A DNA stretch of 64,000 nucleotides from HK1 sp965221725 (GTDB lineage Bacteria; Pseudomonadota; Gammaproteobacteria; HK1). Shown piece by piece: positions 22,718 to 31,403 of this stretch (the stretch's first letter is position 1; every line of letters begins with the position of its first letter). The stretch is taken from contig OZ244909.1 in the NCBI GenBank assembly GCA_965221725.1, positions 248,001 through 312,000 on the forward strand, given 5' to 3'. The notes under the pieces were generated by a model that had not been told where the DNA came from, made no database searches, and worked only from the letters and a program-made list of their open reading frames with translations. The position numbers and the translations under genes are program-made.

Positions 22718-24591
22718 GGTTGCCCTTGATGCAGACCGAGGTAGGTACGGACGACTTCGGTGCAGTCCGTCGTCGGAAGCTCGGCGATCACCTCGTCGAG
22801 CGTTGAGGATATGTTGGCGGCTGCCTCCTTTCGCAGTGCGTCGGCGACACCGGGCGCCAGCTCCGGCAGTGGCACCGTCTGGAGCAGGCGTCGCAGCTCC
22901 ACGAGCTGAAACGCCGTGGCCATGGCGGTCTTGTGGGGCTTGTCCGGCTGCGGAGTCCGCCAGGCGCGCAACGACTCGCGGGCCAGCTCGACGGGAGAGC
23001 GAGGTCCCAGCAGCGCGGCACGCAACCCCGTCTCGGTCAGGCCGGCTTCGGTCAGGCGATTGCGAATGCCCGGGAGTGCGTGGACGAAGTCGCGCACGAG
23101 GTAGCTCAGAATGTCGCCCGAGGCGGGTGGTGGTTCGCCTTCCCTGCGAATCGGGTCGATGTTATGGCCGAGTCCCTCGTCCTCCTTCTCGCTGGCGGAC
23201 CTGAGCCCAAGGAACCAGGCGACGAGCGATTGCTCGTCCTCTCGCGTCCGGGACTCGACGACCGGGAACAGGTGCTTGTCTTCGAACACCACGGGCAGAG
23301 TGGCGGCGTTCCCGTCCCATGAGACCTCGGCCTCGAGATCCGGTAGCGCCGGCCACGGCTGGTCGTCGAATGCGTGCGACCTTTCCAACCACGACGCCTT
23401 CAACGGGGTTGATGCCGAAAAGACGGCATCGGCGCCGGTGGGCGCAAGTACCGTCCACGCATCGAACCATTGCTCCTGATTCAACAGGCGCGCCCGAAGG
23501 TCCCTCATGCGAATGACGACCTTCCCCGGCCAGGTTCCCGAATCGCCCTCGACGAGCAACTCGTCGCGCTTTGCCCGGAGCGACAGGATGAAGGCGGGCC
23601 AGCCGCCTTCGTTGTCGCCGTCGTGTTCCCCGGGCTCGACGACGAATTCCTCGGGCGTCCGGGTGACCTTGCGCCAAGCGGTCCCGAAGGATATGACTTC
23701 GCCGAGGGCAGAAGCCTCGTCGTTCGGGAGTGACCAGAGCAGGCCCGCCTCCGCGTTGCCGTTGCGGACGAATCCAAGCCCCTTGCGCGTGAGGTTGAAC
23801 GACCCGATGGCAAGTCGAGTCGTCTTCCCACCGACCGCGAGCAGGGCCTTGGCGTGCAGCGAGCGATTTGTCTGCGGGCTCGATTCGCGGCGTTCGGCGA
23901 CCGCGTCGAATTCACCCTCATCTTCGTCGTCGTCAGAGGTCGCGCCGCCGAAACCTGGGTCCGCGGCGGCGACTCTCACCTTCGCTCCCGCATTGAGCAA
24001 GGCCTGCACGAAGGCCGCGGAAATGACCGGCCGGGCGTTCCCTCGCTCGTCCGGAGCGGCGGGACCAACGAGCCGCACCGCCCTCAAACGTCCGCCGCAA
24101 AGGCGCGCGAGCGCCGTGGCGACATCGGAGAGATCGCCCCCTGATGGCCAGAACGGGCTCGCGATGGTGAGCTCATTCACTCGCTCTCGGGGTTCCGCGA
24201 GTGGCGGAAAGCCGTTCTCGGAAGGGAGGCCAACGAAGCGGAGCCGCGCATTCTGGCGCGGCACCCGTGGTGCCAGTCGACTTGCGAACACCGCCCTCAT
24301 GTCTCGGAGTTGCCGGGTCACCTGGTCTGTCGTCGAACCGATCAACCGCTCGATCCAGTCCACCGCGTCTCGCACGGCCGTGGCGGCCTCCGGCGATCCT
24401 CCGGGAGCGTCATCGACGGACGCGGCGACCTCGATGTTGCTGCGATAGCCGGACCCCGTGAGGTTCGCAGAGCCCACCACGAGGCGGACAACCTGTGATG
24501 GGTGGCCCCCGGCGCGGCCGGGGTGACGAACCGCATGAGCGCCACCTTCGCGTGCAGTTTCGGGTAGCGCCCTTCGGCAGGGTGACCGCAT
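22714..24591 (-). pseudogene. Phospholipase-D-like (HKD) protein, 3' part of an IS-interrupted gene
   Basis: This frame covers residues downstream of the insertion. It carries the second half of the first HKD motif, GSANLTGSGYRSNIE, and a complete second HKD motif, SLHAKALLAVGG with GSFNLTRKGLG and NAEAG. The first half of HKD motif 1 (LHAKVALMRF) is present at about 24555-24530 but in a different frame, so besides the IS there is a one-base deletion (or two-base insertion) between about 24535 and 24490. The annotated N-terminal residues of this frame up to about residue 31 are therefore not the native ones. The rest, about 590 residues, is intact and ends overlapping the helicase start. Likely original role: nuclease of a defence module. 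Confidence 0.75.
24568..24577. repeat. Target-site duplication, left copy
   Basis: CGCCCTTCGG here is identical to the copy at 25809-25818, directly abutting the two ends of the insertion sequence. Ten base pairs agrees with the 8-10 bp duplications made by ISAs1-family elements. Confidence 0.9.
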
Positions 24592-25808
24592 ATAAAGTCA
24601 TTGTCCCATCAACAACTTATCTCGGAAGGCATCGTTCAGAGCGGCCCGGACTCTCTTGCGCCTATAGCTCATTTTCGTCTTCTCGCGCTTGAGTAGGTTC
24701 ATCGCCATGTGACGAATCACCCCGATGTTGTGAGGCGCATTGCCTCGACGAATCCGGCTTGCGTCTTCGCGAAACGTCACGTCCAACCGCCAGTGCAACC
24801 CGTTCTCGATACTCCAATGTGAACGCACCGCCCGTTGAAACACCTTCACGTCATCAAGCGAGGTGATGTAGTAGCGCCGCTCAACACTGACACGCCCTCC
24901 ACAATGACGTTCCGACTCCACCATTCCCATCGCTTTCAGTCCCTTCCACTTCCCGACACCCGACAACGCACCAAGGTCCGTGGACAAGAAATAGCTCCGG
25001 TGCTCAATCCGCCCGTGACCTTCGTCGCAAGTCGCCTCGTGCCCCATCTCCGAACCGCCAAAGTCGCACCGCTCCGCCGCCTCGAAATACGCCCGAACCT
25101 CGCGCTCCAATTCCGGCTGATTGCGCTTCAGCGCCAACACGTAATCCCCACCGCCTTTCTTGACCTGCTTCGCGATCGCGCGTTGGCACCCCATCGCATC
25201 CAGCGTCACGATACACCCCTTCAATTGAAGCTTCTCCAGCAACTCCGGCACCGCCACGATCTCGTTCGACTTCTCGTCGGTTTTCACCTGCCCAAGCACC
25301 ACCCCATTGCGACACGCCCAGGCACTGACCATATGCAGCGCCTTCACCCCTCGCTTGCGATCATGGGTGCGTCGATGCGTCTTGCCATCGAGCGCAATGA
25401 TCTCACCGTCGCTGAGCTTGACCACGTCCTCCATCCAACTGAGAAAGCACGCCTGAAACCCACTGACCGACAACGCCGAGATGATGCGGGCAATCGTGTC
25501 ATCGACCGGGACCCCATTGGCCAGCGGGACATAACGACGTAACCAGTCCAGCTTTGCGCGACCGAACTCCTCGATGTCGCACCAACCTTCGGCCCCACTG
25601 AGCACCGCGCACACGCACAGCACGATGACATCAATCAACTCATGCTTCTTGTTCCGGTCGACGCGCGGGTCTTCCAACTTCGAGAAATGTTCGATCAGAC
25701 CCTCGGGGGCACTGTTGTCCATTGCTGATCACGTTCCTCTCCTTGGCCAGAGTGGCATTAGATCACAGAATGCACTGATTTACATGGGATTTTAGTGATC
25801 TTGCCCTG
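24578..25808 (-). mobile_element. Complete ISAs1-family insertion sequence, 1,231 bp
   Basis: The element begins CAGGGTGACC and, on the other strand at its far end, CAGGGCAAGAT; these imperfect inverted ends share CAGGG, then an AT-rich block and a TCCCAT/ATCCCAT element about 25 bp in. It contains one intact transposase gene and is bounded by the 10-bp direct repeats CGCCCTTCGG. Removing the element and one repeat restores the reading frame across the junction (LVPLPEGR joined to YPKLHAKVALMRF), which proves the insertion point inside the phospholipase-D-like gene. The intact state of ends, gene and duplication indicates a recent insertion. Confidence 0.93.
24598..25722 (-). CDS. ISAs1-family DDE transposase
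   Basis: Protein of 374 aa, full length for the family. The N-terminal domain starts LIEHFSKLEDPRVDRNKKH, typical of ISAs1/H-repeat transposases. The catalytic DDE residues lie in IIALDGKTHRR (about residue 115), CIVTLDAMGCQ (about 180) and RSHWSIENGLHWRLDVTFRED (about 305, quoted as RSHWSIENGLHW and LDVTFRED), the last being the Y/W-[x]2-E signature region of IS4-group enzymes. No frameshift or stop is present, so it should be active. It reads in the same direction as the gene it interrupts. Confidence 0.95.
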   Translation of the reverse strand: MDNSAPEGLIEHFSKLEDPRVDRNKKHELIDVIVLCVCAVLSGAEGWCDIEEFGRAKLDWLRRYVPLANGVPVDDTIARIISALSVSGFQACFLSWMEDVVKLSDGEIIALDGKTHRRTHDRKRGVKALHMVSAWACRNGVVLGQVKTDEKSNEIVAVPELLEKLQLKGCIVTLDAMGCQRAIAKQVKKGGGDYVLALKRNQPELEREVRAYFEAAERCDFGGSEMGHEATCDEGHGRIEHRSYFLSTDLGALSGVGKWKGLKAMGMVESERHCGGRVSVERRYYITSLDDVKVFQRAVRSHWSIENGLHWRLDVTFREDASRIRRGNAPHNIGVIRHMAMNLLKREKTKMSYRRKRVRAALNDAFRDKLLMGQ

Positions 25809-25818
25809 CGCCCTTCGG
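25809..25818. repeat. Target-site duplication, right copy
   Basis: CGCCCTTCGG immediately follows the terminal CTTGCCCTG of the insertion sequence and matches the left copy base for base. Confidence 0.9.
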
Positions 25819-26107
25819 GGAGCGGCACGAGGTCGATTCGTGGCGACCGGCGAAGCCCGGGCCGGTAGCGATCCGGGTGGAAGAATATCGACACCTCGGT
25901 GTCCCCGAGGGCGCGCTCGAGTTCCAGTCGAAAGTCCCTCCCGCGGGCCGGCGGCAGCCGCAGGCCGAGAGCGACCGGCAGCAGATCCTCTTCGAGGAAG
26001 TCCGCCTGCAACTCGTAGGTCGTGGCGACCACGCTGGCGAGCCGGAAGCCTTGGGGCGCCTCCCAGCACTCGATGAGCCGCTGCATCATCACGATGCGGA
26101 CTCCCAC
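25809..26107 (-). pseudogene. Phospholipase-D-like protein, 5' part of the IS-interrupted gene
   Basis: About 100 codons from the ATG at 26107 to the insertion site. The peptide MGVRIVMMQRLIECWEAPQG, then ASVVATTYELQADFLEEDLL, VSIFFHPDRY and RIDLVPLPEGR, is the N-terminal strand-helix arrangement that precedes the first HKD motif in phospholipase-D-like nucleases. Joined across the insertion it continues into YPKLHAKVALMRF, giving an ancestral protein of about 720 residues with two HKD motifs. The start overlaps the last codons of the upstream small gene by 19 bp, so the three genes formed one translationally coupled operon. Confidence 0.75.
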
Positions 26108-26547
26108 TCCCCGGCGTCACGCAGCATGTGCGTGAACTGCTCGATCCGGTACGGGTGCGTAAACTCGGCGTCGCCGGGTCTCCTCGGTTTTTCGTCGAGT
26201 GCGTAGCGGGGCGCGATGACCGCATGGTTCCCACGCAGTTCCACCCACGGACGCTTGGGCTGTCGCGACGCATCGAGCTTGCCGGCTTGCACATGCTCGT
26301 GATGGCGGATCAGTTCGTGCACGGCCTGCGCATCATTCCGTGCCCGCACGGCCGGATCGACGGCGGCTGAGAAATCGCACACTGCCGTGGCCACCGAGCG
26401 ATCCAGGCCGGTGCCATGCCGCTCCAGCACCCTCTTGAGCGTGTCGGCCAAGCGATCGAGCGATCCGTTTCCGCGGTAGAGCTGAAGACTCTTGAGGGGT
26501 GTGCGTCGCCGGCGGGCGGAGTGAATCGCCGCCGGCGGCACCGACAC
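26089..26547 (-). CDS. Unknown 152-aa protein, first gene of the helicase/PLD module
   Basis: I do not recognise this protein. It is basic in its first 40 residues, with an SLDRLADTLKRVLERHG helix, a central ELIRHHEHVQAGK segment with clustered histidines, and a C-terminal THPYRIEQFTHMLRDAGEWE. No membrane segment or signal peptide is visible. Its end overlaps the start of the phospholipase-D-like gene, and codon use resembles that of the two downstream genes, so I read it as part of the same cassette. It could be a specificity or regulatory partner of the nuclease; it might also be an N-terminally truncated remnant, as the region upstream shows nothing recognisable. Confidence 0.55.
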   Translation of the reverse strand: MSVPPAAIHSARRRRTPLKSLQLYRGNGSLDRLADTLKRVLERHGTGLDRSVATAVCDFSAAVDPAVRARNDAQAVHELIRHHEHVQAGKLDASRQPKRPWVELRGNHAVIAPRYALDEKPRRPGDAEFTHPYRIEQFTHMLRDAGEWESAS

Positions 26548-26893
26548 CGTCTTCTCGGCACGCGCCGCTCCGGGCGATCGAAGAAACGGTTGCGCCTGCG
26601 CACGCCGTCTCGCGGTGGGGAGCGCCCCTCCGCCGGCCGTTCGACGGTGCTCCCATCCCTGTCACCACCACGCCCCTTCGGATGACGACGTCCGATGTGG
26701 ACGCACCGTACACGAATCCCGGTGTGCCGATACTGCGCCGCCCGCACCCCGAACTCCGAGGCCTGCGTCATGACGCATCGCCGACAACGCGGCCGACCTC
26801 CAGCGCGACGGGCGGCACGAGAAGCACATCGCCGGGACCGCTCCGGATCGCTCCTCGCCCGGGCCTTGGCCGGTCAAGATCGGGGGACATCGA
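26548..26893. other. Non-coding stretch upstream of the helicase/PLD module
   Basis: No convincing gene on either strand in 346 bp. Overlapping open frames exist because of high GC, but none has recognisable motifs. The promoter of the minus-strand module should be here; no clear -35/-10 pair was seen. Confidence 0.4.
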
Positions 26894-27217
26894 TCAATAC
26901 GGGCTTATATAGCGAATGCCCCACCCCGTATACCCTCGAATGTTGTAGTCCGAATCACGTATGTAGCCGGATCCTCCGCTCATTTTCCCCAGCCTCAGGT
27001 TGACTACAGCCCCATCTGTGTCAGTTGTTGCTCGCTTGCCTTTAACTTTCACTCGTGCCACGTCTCCGTGTCTGAGCGTTATATCAATGGAGGAAGGCAT
27101 ACTCTGACAGGTGCTGCTTCCCGGCGGTATGATGTCGAAATTCCTTCGCGCTCCTGACGTGCCTTCGTTGAAGTTAAGCCTGACGCTTAGCTGGTAATCA
27201 GATCCCGTGCAGAGCAA
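26894..27217 (-). CDS. Small unknown protein, possibly secreted
   Basis: About 107 aa from a TTG start; no ATG is available upstream before an in-frame stop at 27236-27238, and AAGGGGG sits almost against the TTG, too close for a good ribosome site. The peptide has alternating hydrophobic/polar strands (YQLSVRLNFNEG, SIDITLRHGDVARVKVKG, AVVNLRLGKMSGGSGYIRDS) suggesting an all-beta domain, and two cysteines. Base composition is visibly AT-richer than its surroundings, a sign of transfer. An N-terminal signal peptide may have been lost by truncation or frameshift. Function unknown; it could also be a gene remnant. Confidence 0.4.
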   Translation of the reverse strand: MLCTGSDYQLSVRLNFNEGTSGARRNFDIIPPGSSTCQSMPSSIDITLRHGDVARVKVKGKRATTDTDGAVVNLRLGKMSGGSGYIRDSDYNIRGYTGWGIRYISPY

Positions 27218-27478
27218 ACCCCCTTGCCGATACGTTTACGTAGGTTGTGTAGTGGTTTTCGGGCTAGTTCGGCCGGCTGCGCAGGTTTACCAGGTTGTTC
27301 GGAGAGGAAACATTGAGCGACACTCCCGTATCGTGGGAGCAGTTTTCTCCCTGTGCCTCACCTATCTGCGGCAGCATGAATGCTCCCGCGGCCATTATCG
27401 CGACCCTCGGTTTCCTCGGTGGGAGGTGGGTGAGGTGCAGCTCCGGGCGGGTCCAGAGGCCGCAATCTCGATGGCGCC

Positions 27479-27718
27479 TCAGCCTGCGATGGCGTCTACG
27501 ATGCCGAACTGCTTCGCCAGCACCAGTAGCACCAGTCCCAGGCAGATTCGATTCTCGAGTCGGAGGCTGCGGATATCGGCCTTCGTAGCAAGCTCGTCCC
27601 GATCGGCCATGACCGCCGCCCGCAGCACGTTCGCATGGGCTTCGGCGTGGCGGCGCTCGATGCCGGCGGCTTCGAGCTCGCGGGCCGCGGTGAGAGTGTC
27701 AAAGCTGGTCGATGGCAT
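27479..27718 (-). CDS. Small coiled-coil membrane-anchored protein (DUF1640/CCDC90-like)
   Basis: Protein of 79 aa. FDTLTAARELEAAGIERRHAEAHANVLR followed by DELATKADIRSLRLENRI (each as read, in two blocks) is the pattern of DUF1640 proteins: an N-terminal FDTLk.a..L..aG....qAea....l region, a coiled coil with LATKADI/LETKADL, and a single C-terminal hydrophobic helix (LGLVLLVLAKQFGIVDAIAG). The family is widespread near mobile or defence genes and in bacteriophage-rich regions, with no settled function. Predicted to be inserted in the inner membrane by the tail. Confidence 0.6.
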   Translation of the reverse strand: MPSTSFDTLTAARELEAAGIERRHAEAHANVLRAAVMADRDELATKADIRSLRLENRICLGLVLLVLAKQFGIVDAIAG

Positions 27719-28013
27719 CGTGCTGTCTCCGTTCGGTGGCCAAGTCCATCCCCCTCCCCGCCATGTGAGCGAATTGTAGCAGGCTCGGCCCAGGCTCGGG
27801 ACGTATTACGTCGTTGTGCTCGCACCAGTCGGAATGCACGTGATAGTGTCTGCAGTCAGGTCTTGCTTTGATGTTCCGCTCGGTGTCTGCGGTCTGCATA
27901 CAAGGACTTTTCCGAGAGTTCAGGAGTCGAAGTGAGACACTGTCTGTCCATGCGATCCCGAATGACACTGACCCCGGTGTGGCCGCCGAGCCCCCGGAGA
28001 CCCTGAACGACCC

Positions 28014-28883
28014 ATGTTCGAGAAAATCGGGCTCATCGCCAAGCATGGAGACCCGCGCGTCGGTGAGACGCTCGGGCGACTGGTCGGTCTGCTGCACGAC
28101 CGCGCACGGGAGGTGGTCCTCGACGACCGCAGCCGCGACGCATTTCCCGAAGGCAGTCTGCCCGTCGTGGCGCGCGACGAGATCGGGCGGCGGTGCGACC
28201 TGGTAGTGGTGGTCGCGGGCGATGGAACGTTTCTGGGCGCAGCGCGGACCCTTGTCGATCAGGATGTGCCGTTGCTCGGCGTGAATCTGGGTCGGTTGGG
28301 CTTCCTCGCCGACGTGACGCCGAACGAGATGTCGGAACGGCTGAACGAGATCCTCGATGGCGAGTTCGTCGAGGAAGAGCGCTTTCTGCTCGACGTGGCA
28401 GTGGAGCGCAATGCGGCGCGCGTATTCTCGGGTACCGCACTCAACGAAGCGGTCACTCACAAGAGCAGCATGGCGCGGCTCGTGGAGTTCGAGACCTACA
28501 TCGATCGCCACTTCGTCGACCGGCAGCGATCGGATGGGCTGATCGTGGCCACCCCCACGGGATCGACCGCGTACGCACTCTCCGGGGGGGGGCCCATCGT
28601 CCACCCCGCGCTCGATGCCATCGTGCTGGTCCCGATCTGTCCGCACACCCTGTCCAGCCGTCCGGTGGTGGTCGGTGGTGACAGCGTGGTCGAGGTGGTG
28701 CTCGGAGACGGGGCCGAGCGCAGCGTCCAGCTCTCCTGCGACGGCCAGACCACGCTGCAGATCGGGGCCGGGGATCGCATCTCGATCGCCAAGCATCGCC
28801 CTGCCCTGCGTCTCATTCACCCCGTCGGCCACGAGTACTACGCGACCCTGAGAACAAAGCTGCACTGGGGCAAGGGGCCGTAG
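28014..28883 (+). CDS. nadK: NAD kinase
   Basis: Protein of 289 aa that phosphorylates NAD to NADP. The catalytic and substrate motif VVAGDGTFLGAAR (GGDG-type, here AGDG, near residue 67) is followed by VPLLGVNLGRLGFLADV (NxGxxGFL, about 83-100), NEAVTHKSSMARLVEF (the NE..i motif) and DGLIVATPTGSTAYALSGGGP (T-P-T-G-S-T-A-Y, about 178-190, quoted as DGLIVATPTGSTAYALS). This gene normally stands back to back with hrcA and in front of recN; here recN is in place and hrcA is 10 kb away. The 295-bp upstream gap shows no gene and should contain the promoter. Confidence 0.96.
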   Translation: MFEKIGLIAKHGDPRVGETLGRLVGLLHDRAREVVLDDRSRDAFPEGSLPVVARDEIGRRCDLVVVVAGDGTFLGAARTLVDQDVPLLGVNLGRLGFLADVTPNEMSERLNEILDGEFVEEERFLLDVAVERNAARVFSGTALNEAVTHKSSMARLVEFETYIDRHFVDRQRSDGLIVATPTGSTAYALSGGGPIVHPALDAIVLVPICPHTLSSRPVVVGGDSVVEVVLGDGAERSVQLSCDGQTTLQIGAGDRISIAKHRPALRLIHPVGHEYYATLRTKLHWGKGP

Positions 28884-29091
28884 CGACGCCGCGCCCCGAA
28901 TCGAAAAGGCATGGGTCGACAAGGCGCGGGCCGGCAAGACACGTCCGGCGCCCCTCCGGGCACAGGCCTCCCGGGCGCGCCGCCCCCCACTACGGCCTCA
29001 AGTCTTTTCACGCGGGAGACCACTTCCGGATCGTCGGCTCCACCGCGAAGATCGCAGTCGCCCGAGGAGTCCAGCCAGGTCATCGACCGAC

Positions 29092-30765
29092 ATGCTCTCT
29101 CATCTGTCCATCCGCTCGCTCGCGGTCATCGACCATCTGGAGCTCGAATGCGCCTCGGGGATGACCGCGCTGACCGGGGAGACGGGCGCGGGCAAGTCGA
29201 TCCTGGTCGATGCGCTGGCCTTGCTCCTCGGGGCGCGGGCCGACTCTGCCATGATTCGGGACGGCGCGGAGCGGGCCGAAGTCTGCGGTGTGTTCGAAAC
29301 CGCCGCGAACGCATCAGCGCAGGCGTGGCTTGCAGACCGGGAGCTGGACGAAGGCGCGCACGAGTGCATCGTGCGGCGCGTGATCGGTCCGGGCCGCCGG
29401 TCCCGTTCGTTCGTCAATCACCGTCCGGTGCCCGCGCACCTGCTGCGCGCACTCGGATCCCACCTCGTCGACATCCATGGCCAGCACGAGCACCACCTGC
29501 TCCTCGACCGCGACCGGCAGCGCATCGTCGTCGACGACTTCGGGGGCCACCACACGCTACTCGAAGAAATCGCGCAGACCTCGCAACGCTGGCACGAGCT
29601 GCAGCGCGAACTCGCCACCATCGCCGCGCAGGATGACGAGCGGGATTCGAGGCTCGACTTCCTGCGCTTTCAGCTCGACGAGCTCGAGGGGCTGCAGCTC
29701 GCTCCGGAGGAGCCCGAGCGTCTCGCGGGCGAGCTGCGTCGGCTCGCGAACGCCGAGACGATTCGCGAAGGTTGCCGCCGTGCGCTCGATCGGCTCGACG
29801 GTGACCATGACGGCTCGGTGGCGGCCGCATGCGCCGCCGCCCGTCGCGACCTCGACCCGGTGTCCCGTCACGATGCGCGCGCGCAGGGGGTGCTCGACCT
29901 GCTCGACGCCGCGCAGATCAACCTGACGGAGGCCGCGGCTTCGCTGCGCGGGATGGCGGAGTCGCTTGACCTCGATCCCGAGCGACTCTCGGAGGTGGAA
30001 CGCCGTCTCGGGACCATTCACGATTTCGCCCGCAAACACCGGGTGTCGCCCCCAGACCTGCCGGCGCAGATCGATCGGCTGCGCGAGCGGGTCGCTTCCC
30101 TCGCGGCCAGCGAGGAGCGTGCCGCGGAGCTGGTACGCGAAGCGGGGAGGACCGAGGAGACGCACCGCGCCCTGTGCAAGGAGCTGACCGCGCAGCGCCG
30201 GGAGGCCGGGGACGGGCTTGCGCAAAGGGTCACGCGCAACATGCAGGAGCTTGGCATGCCGGGAGGTGGTTTCATGGTCGACATCCGGCCCCGGGACGGC
30301 GCCGCGCCTTCGCCGAACGGTGCCGATCAGGTGGAACTCTTCGTGAGCGCGGGGCCCGGCCAGTCCCCGCGTCCCCTCTCGAAGGTCGCATCGGGCGGCG
30401 AACTGTCGCGCATCTCCCTGGCCATTCAGGTCTCGTGCGTGGGCGGATCGGCCGTCCCCACCCTCGTGTTCGACGAGGCAGATGTCGGCGTCGGAGGGCG
30501 GGTGGCGGAAATCGTCGGCCGGCGACTGCGCGCACTGGGGGAATCGCATCAGATACTATGCGTCACCCACCTCGCGCAGGTTGCGTCCCGGGCGCATCAC
30601 CACGCGGTGGTCCGGAAACTCCTCGACCGGAAGGGCGCTCCCGGCGTCTGCGTGGCGGCGGTGAGCGGCGAGGATCGGACCGAGGAGATCGCCCGGATGC
30701 TCGGAGGGGAGAAGATCACGCCGAAGACGCTCGCGCACGCGAGGGAGATGCTGGATGGATCATGA
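29092..30765 (+). CDS. recN: DNA repair protein RecN
   Basis: SMC-like ATPase of 557 aa for double-strand break repair. Walker A is LTGETGAGKSILVDAL near residue 30, the coiled-coil arms occupy the middle (about 170-370), and the C-terminal lobe has the signature KVASGGELSRISLAIQ, Walker B TLVFDEADVGVGG and the His-loop in LCVTHLAQVASRAHHHAVV. Length is normal. It lies 208 bp after nadK, the usual order, and its stop is 20 bp before the bamE start. Confidence 0.96.
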   Translation: MLSHLSIRSLAVIDHLELECASGMTALTGETGAGKSILVDALALLLGARADSAMIRDGAERAEVCGVFETAANASAQAWLADRELDEGAHECIVRRVIGPGRRSRSFVNHRPVPAHLLRALGSHLVDIHGQHEHHLLLDRDRQRIVVDDFGGHHTLLEEIAQTSQRWHELQRELATIAAQDDERDSRLDFLRFQLDELEGLQLAPEEPERLAGELRRLANAETIREGCRRALDRLDGDHDGSVAAACAAARRDLDPVSRHDARAQGVLDLLDAAQINLTEAAASLRGMAESLDLDPERLSEVERRLGTIHDFARKHRVSPPDLPAQIDRLRERVASLAASEERAAELVREAGRTEETHRALCKELTAQRREAGDGLAQRVTRNMQELGMPGGGFMVDIRPRDGAAPSPNGADQVELFVSAGPGQSPRPLSKVASGGELSRISLAIQVSCVGGSAVPTLVFDEADVGVGGRVAEIVGRRLRALGESHQILCVTHLAQVASRAHHHAVVRKLLDRKGAPGVCVAAVSGEDRTEEIARMLGGEKITPKTLAHAREMLDGS

Positions 30766-30784
30766 CCGATACCGCGCCTCGCGC

Positions 30785-31318
30785 ATGAGGCGGCTCCCAC
30801 GAAAGACCGCCGCGCTGTGCCTGGCGGCGGTCGGCCTCGGCGGTTGCGAAATGCCGGCGCTGCCGAGCCTCCCCTCGTTGCCGGACCTTCCGGCGATCCC
30901 CGGTGTCTATCGCATCGACATCCAGCAGGGGAACGTGGTCGAGCAGCAAATGCTGGACCGGCTGGAAATCGGCATGGAGCGGAGCAAGGTCCGCTTCATC
31001 ATGGGAACCCCGCTTCTGGTCGACCCGTTCAATCAGGATCGATGGGACTATGTCTATCGCATACGTCGAGGATCGGGGGAGGAAATTGGTCAGCGCGTGT
31101 CCTTGTACTTTACCGATGACCGGCTCGCGCAGGTCGACGGCGACCTCGCGTCCGCCGCGATTCCGGAGGCGACGGCGGAGCGGATCCAGACGCGGGTGAA
31201 GGTCCCGAAACGCCCGCCCCCCGAGGGATTCCTGAAGCGGCTGATGCCGGATTTCCTGTCCGGGGACGACGAACCTTCGAGCCGCGACGCGGAGGATGGT
31301 ACGCAGCCGGTGTCCTGA
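30785..31318 (+). CDS. bamE: Outer membrane assembly lipoprotein BamE (SmpA)
   Basis: Protein of 177 aa with an N-terminal lipoprotein signal ending in LAAVGLGGC (lipobox, Cys near residue 21), followed by a Pro/Leu-rich linker. The SmpA/OmlA domain is recognisable: IDIQQGNVVEQQMLDRLEIG, SKVRFIMGTPLLVDPFNQDRWDYVYR (quoted as SKVRFIMGTPLLVDPFNQ and RWDYVYR) and VSLYFTDDRLAQVDGD. BamE supports the BamA-D complex that inserts outer-membrane barrels. I chose the ATG at 30785 to place the signal at the N-terminus; an upstream ATG at 30755 overlaps recN. The C-terminal extension after residue 130 is Pro- and acid-rich and longer than in E. coli (113 aa). Confidence 0.9.
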   Translation: MRRLPRKTAALCLAAVGLGGCEMPALPSLPSLPDLPAIPGVYRIDIQQGNVVEQQMLDRLEIGMERSKVRFIMGTPLLVDPFNQDRWDYVYRIRRGSGEEIGQRVSLYFTDDRLAQVDGDLASAAIPEATAERIQTRVKVPKRPPPEGFLKRLMPDFLSGDDEPSSRDAEDGTQPVS

Positions 31319-31363
31319 ACGCCTCGGCGCGGTGATAGCGAAGGGCTGACCCGCAAAATTTCA

Positions 31364-31378
31364 CCGGGAAATTCCCGG
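31364..31378. repeat. 15-bp palindrome downstream of bamE
   Basis: CCGGGAAATTCCCGG forms a 7-bp perfect inverted repeat around a single A. It lies between the convergent ends of bamE and rnfH and could be a bidirectional processing or termination hairpin, although no T tract follows. It closely resembles the palindrome at 12749. Confidence 0.5.
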
Positions 31379-31403
31379 GCCGGGATCGCCGTCCCGATCC
31401 GAG

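Noticed and set aside
19529..26547. Full DISARM, BREX or Dpd system
   Set aside because: Only a helicase and a phospholipase-D-like gene are seen. DrmA/DrmB, PglZ, BrxC, methyltransferase, DpdA and other hallmark genes are absent within the window.
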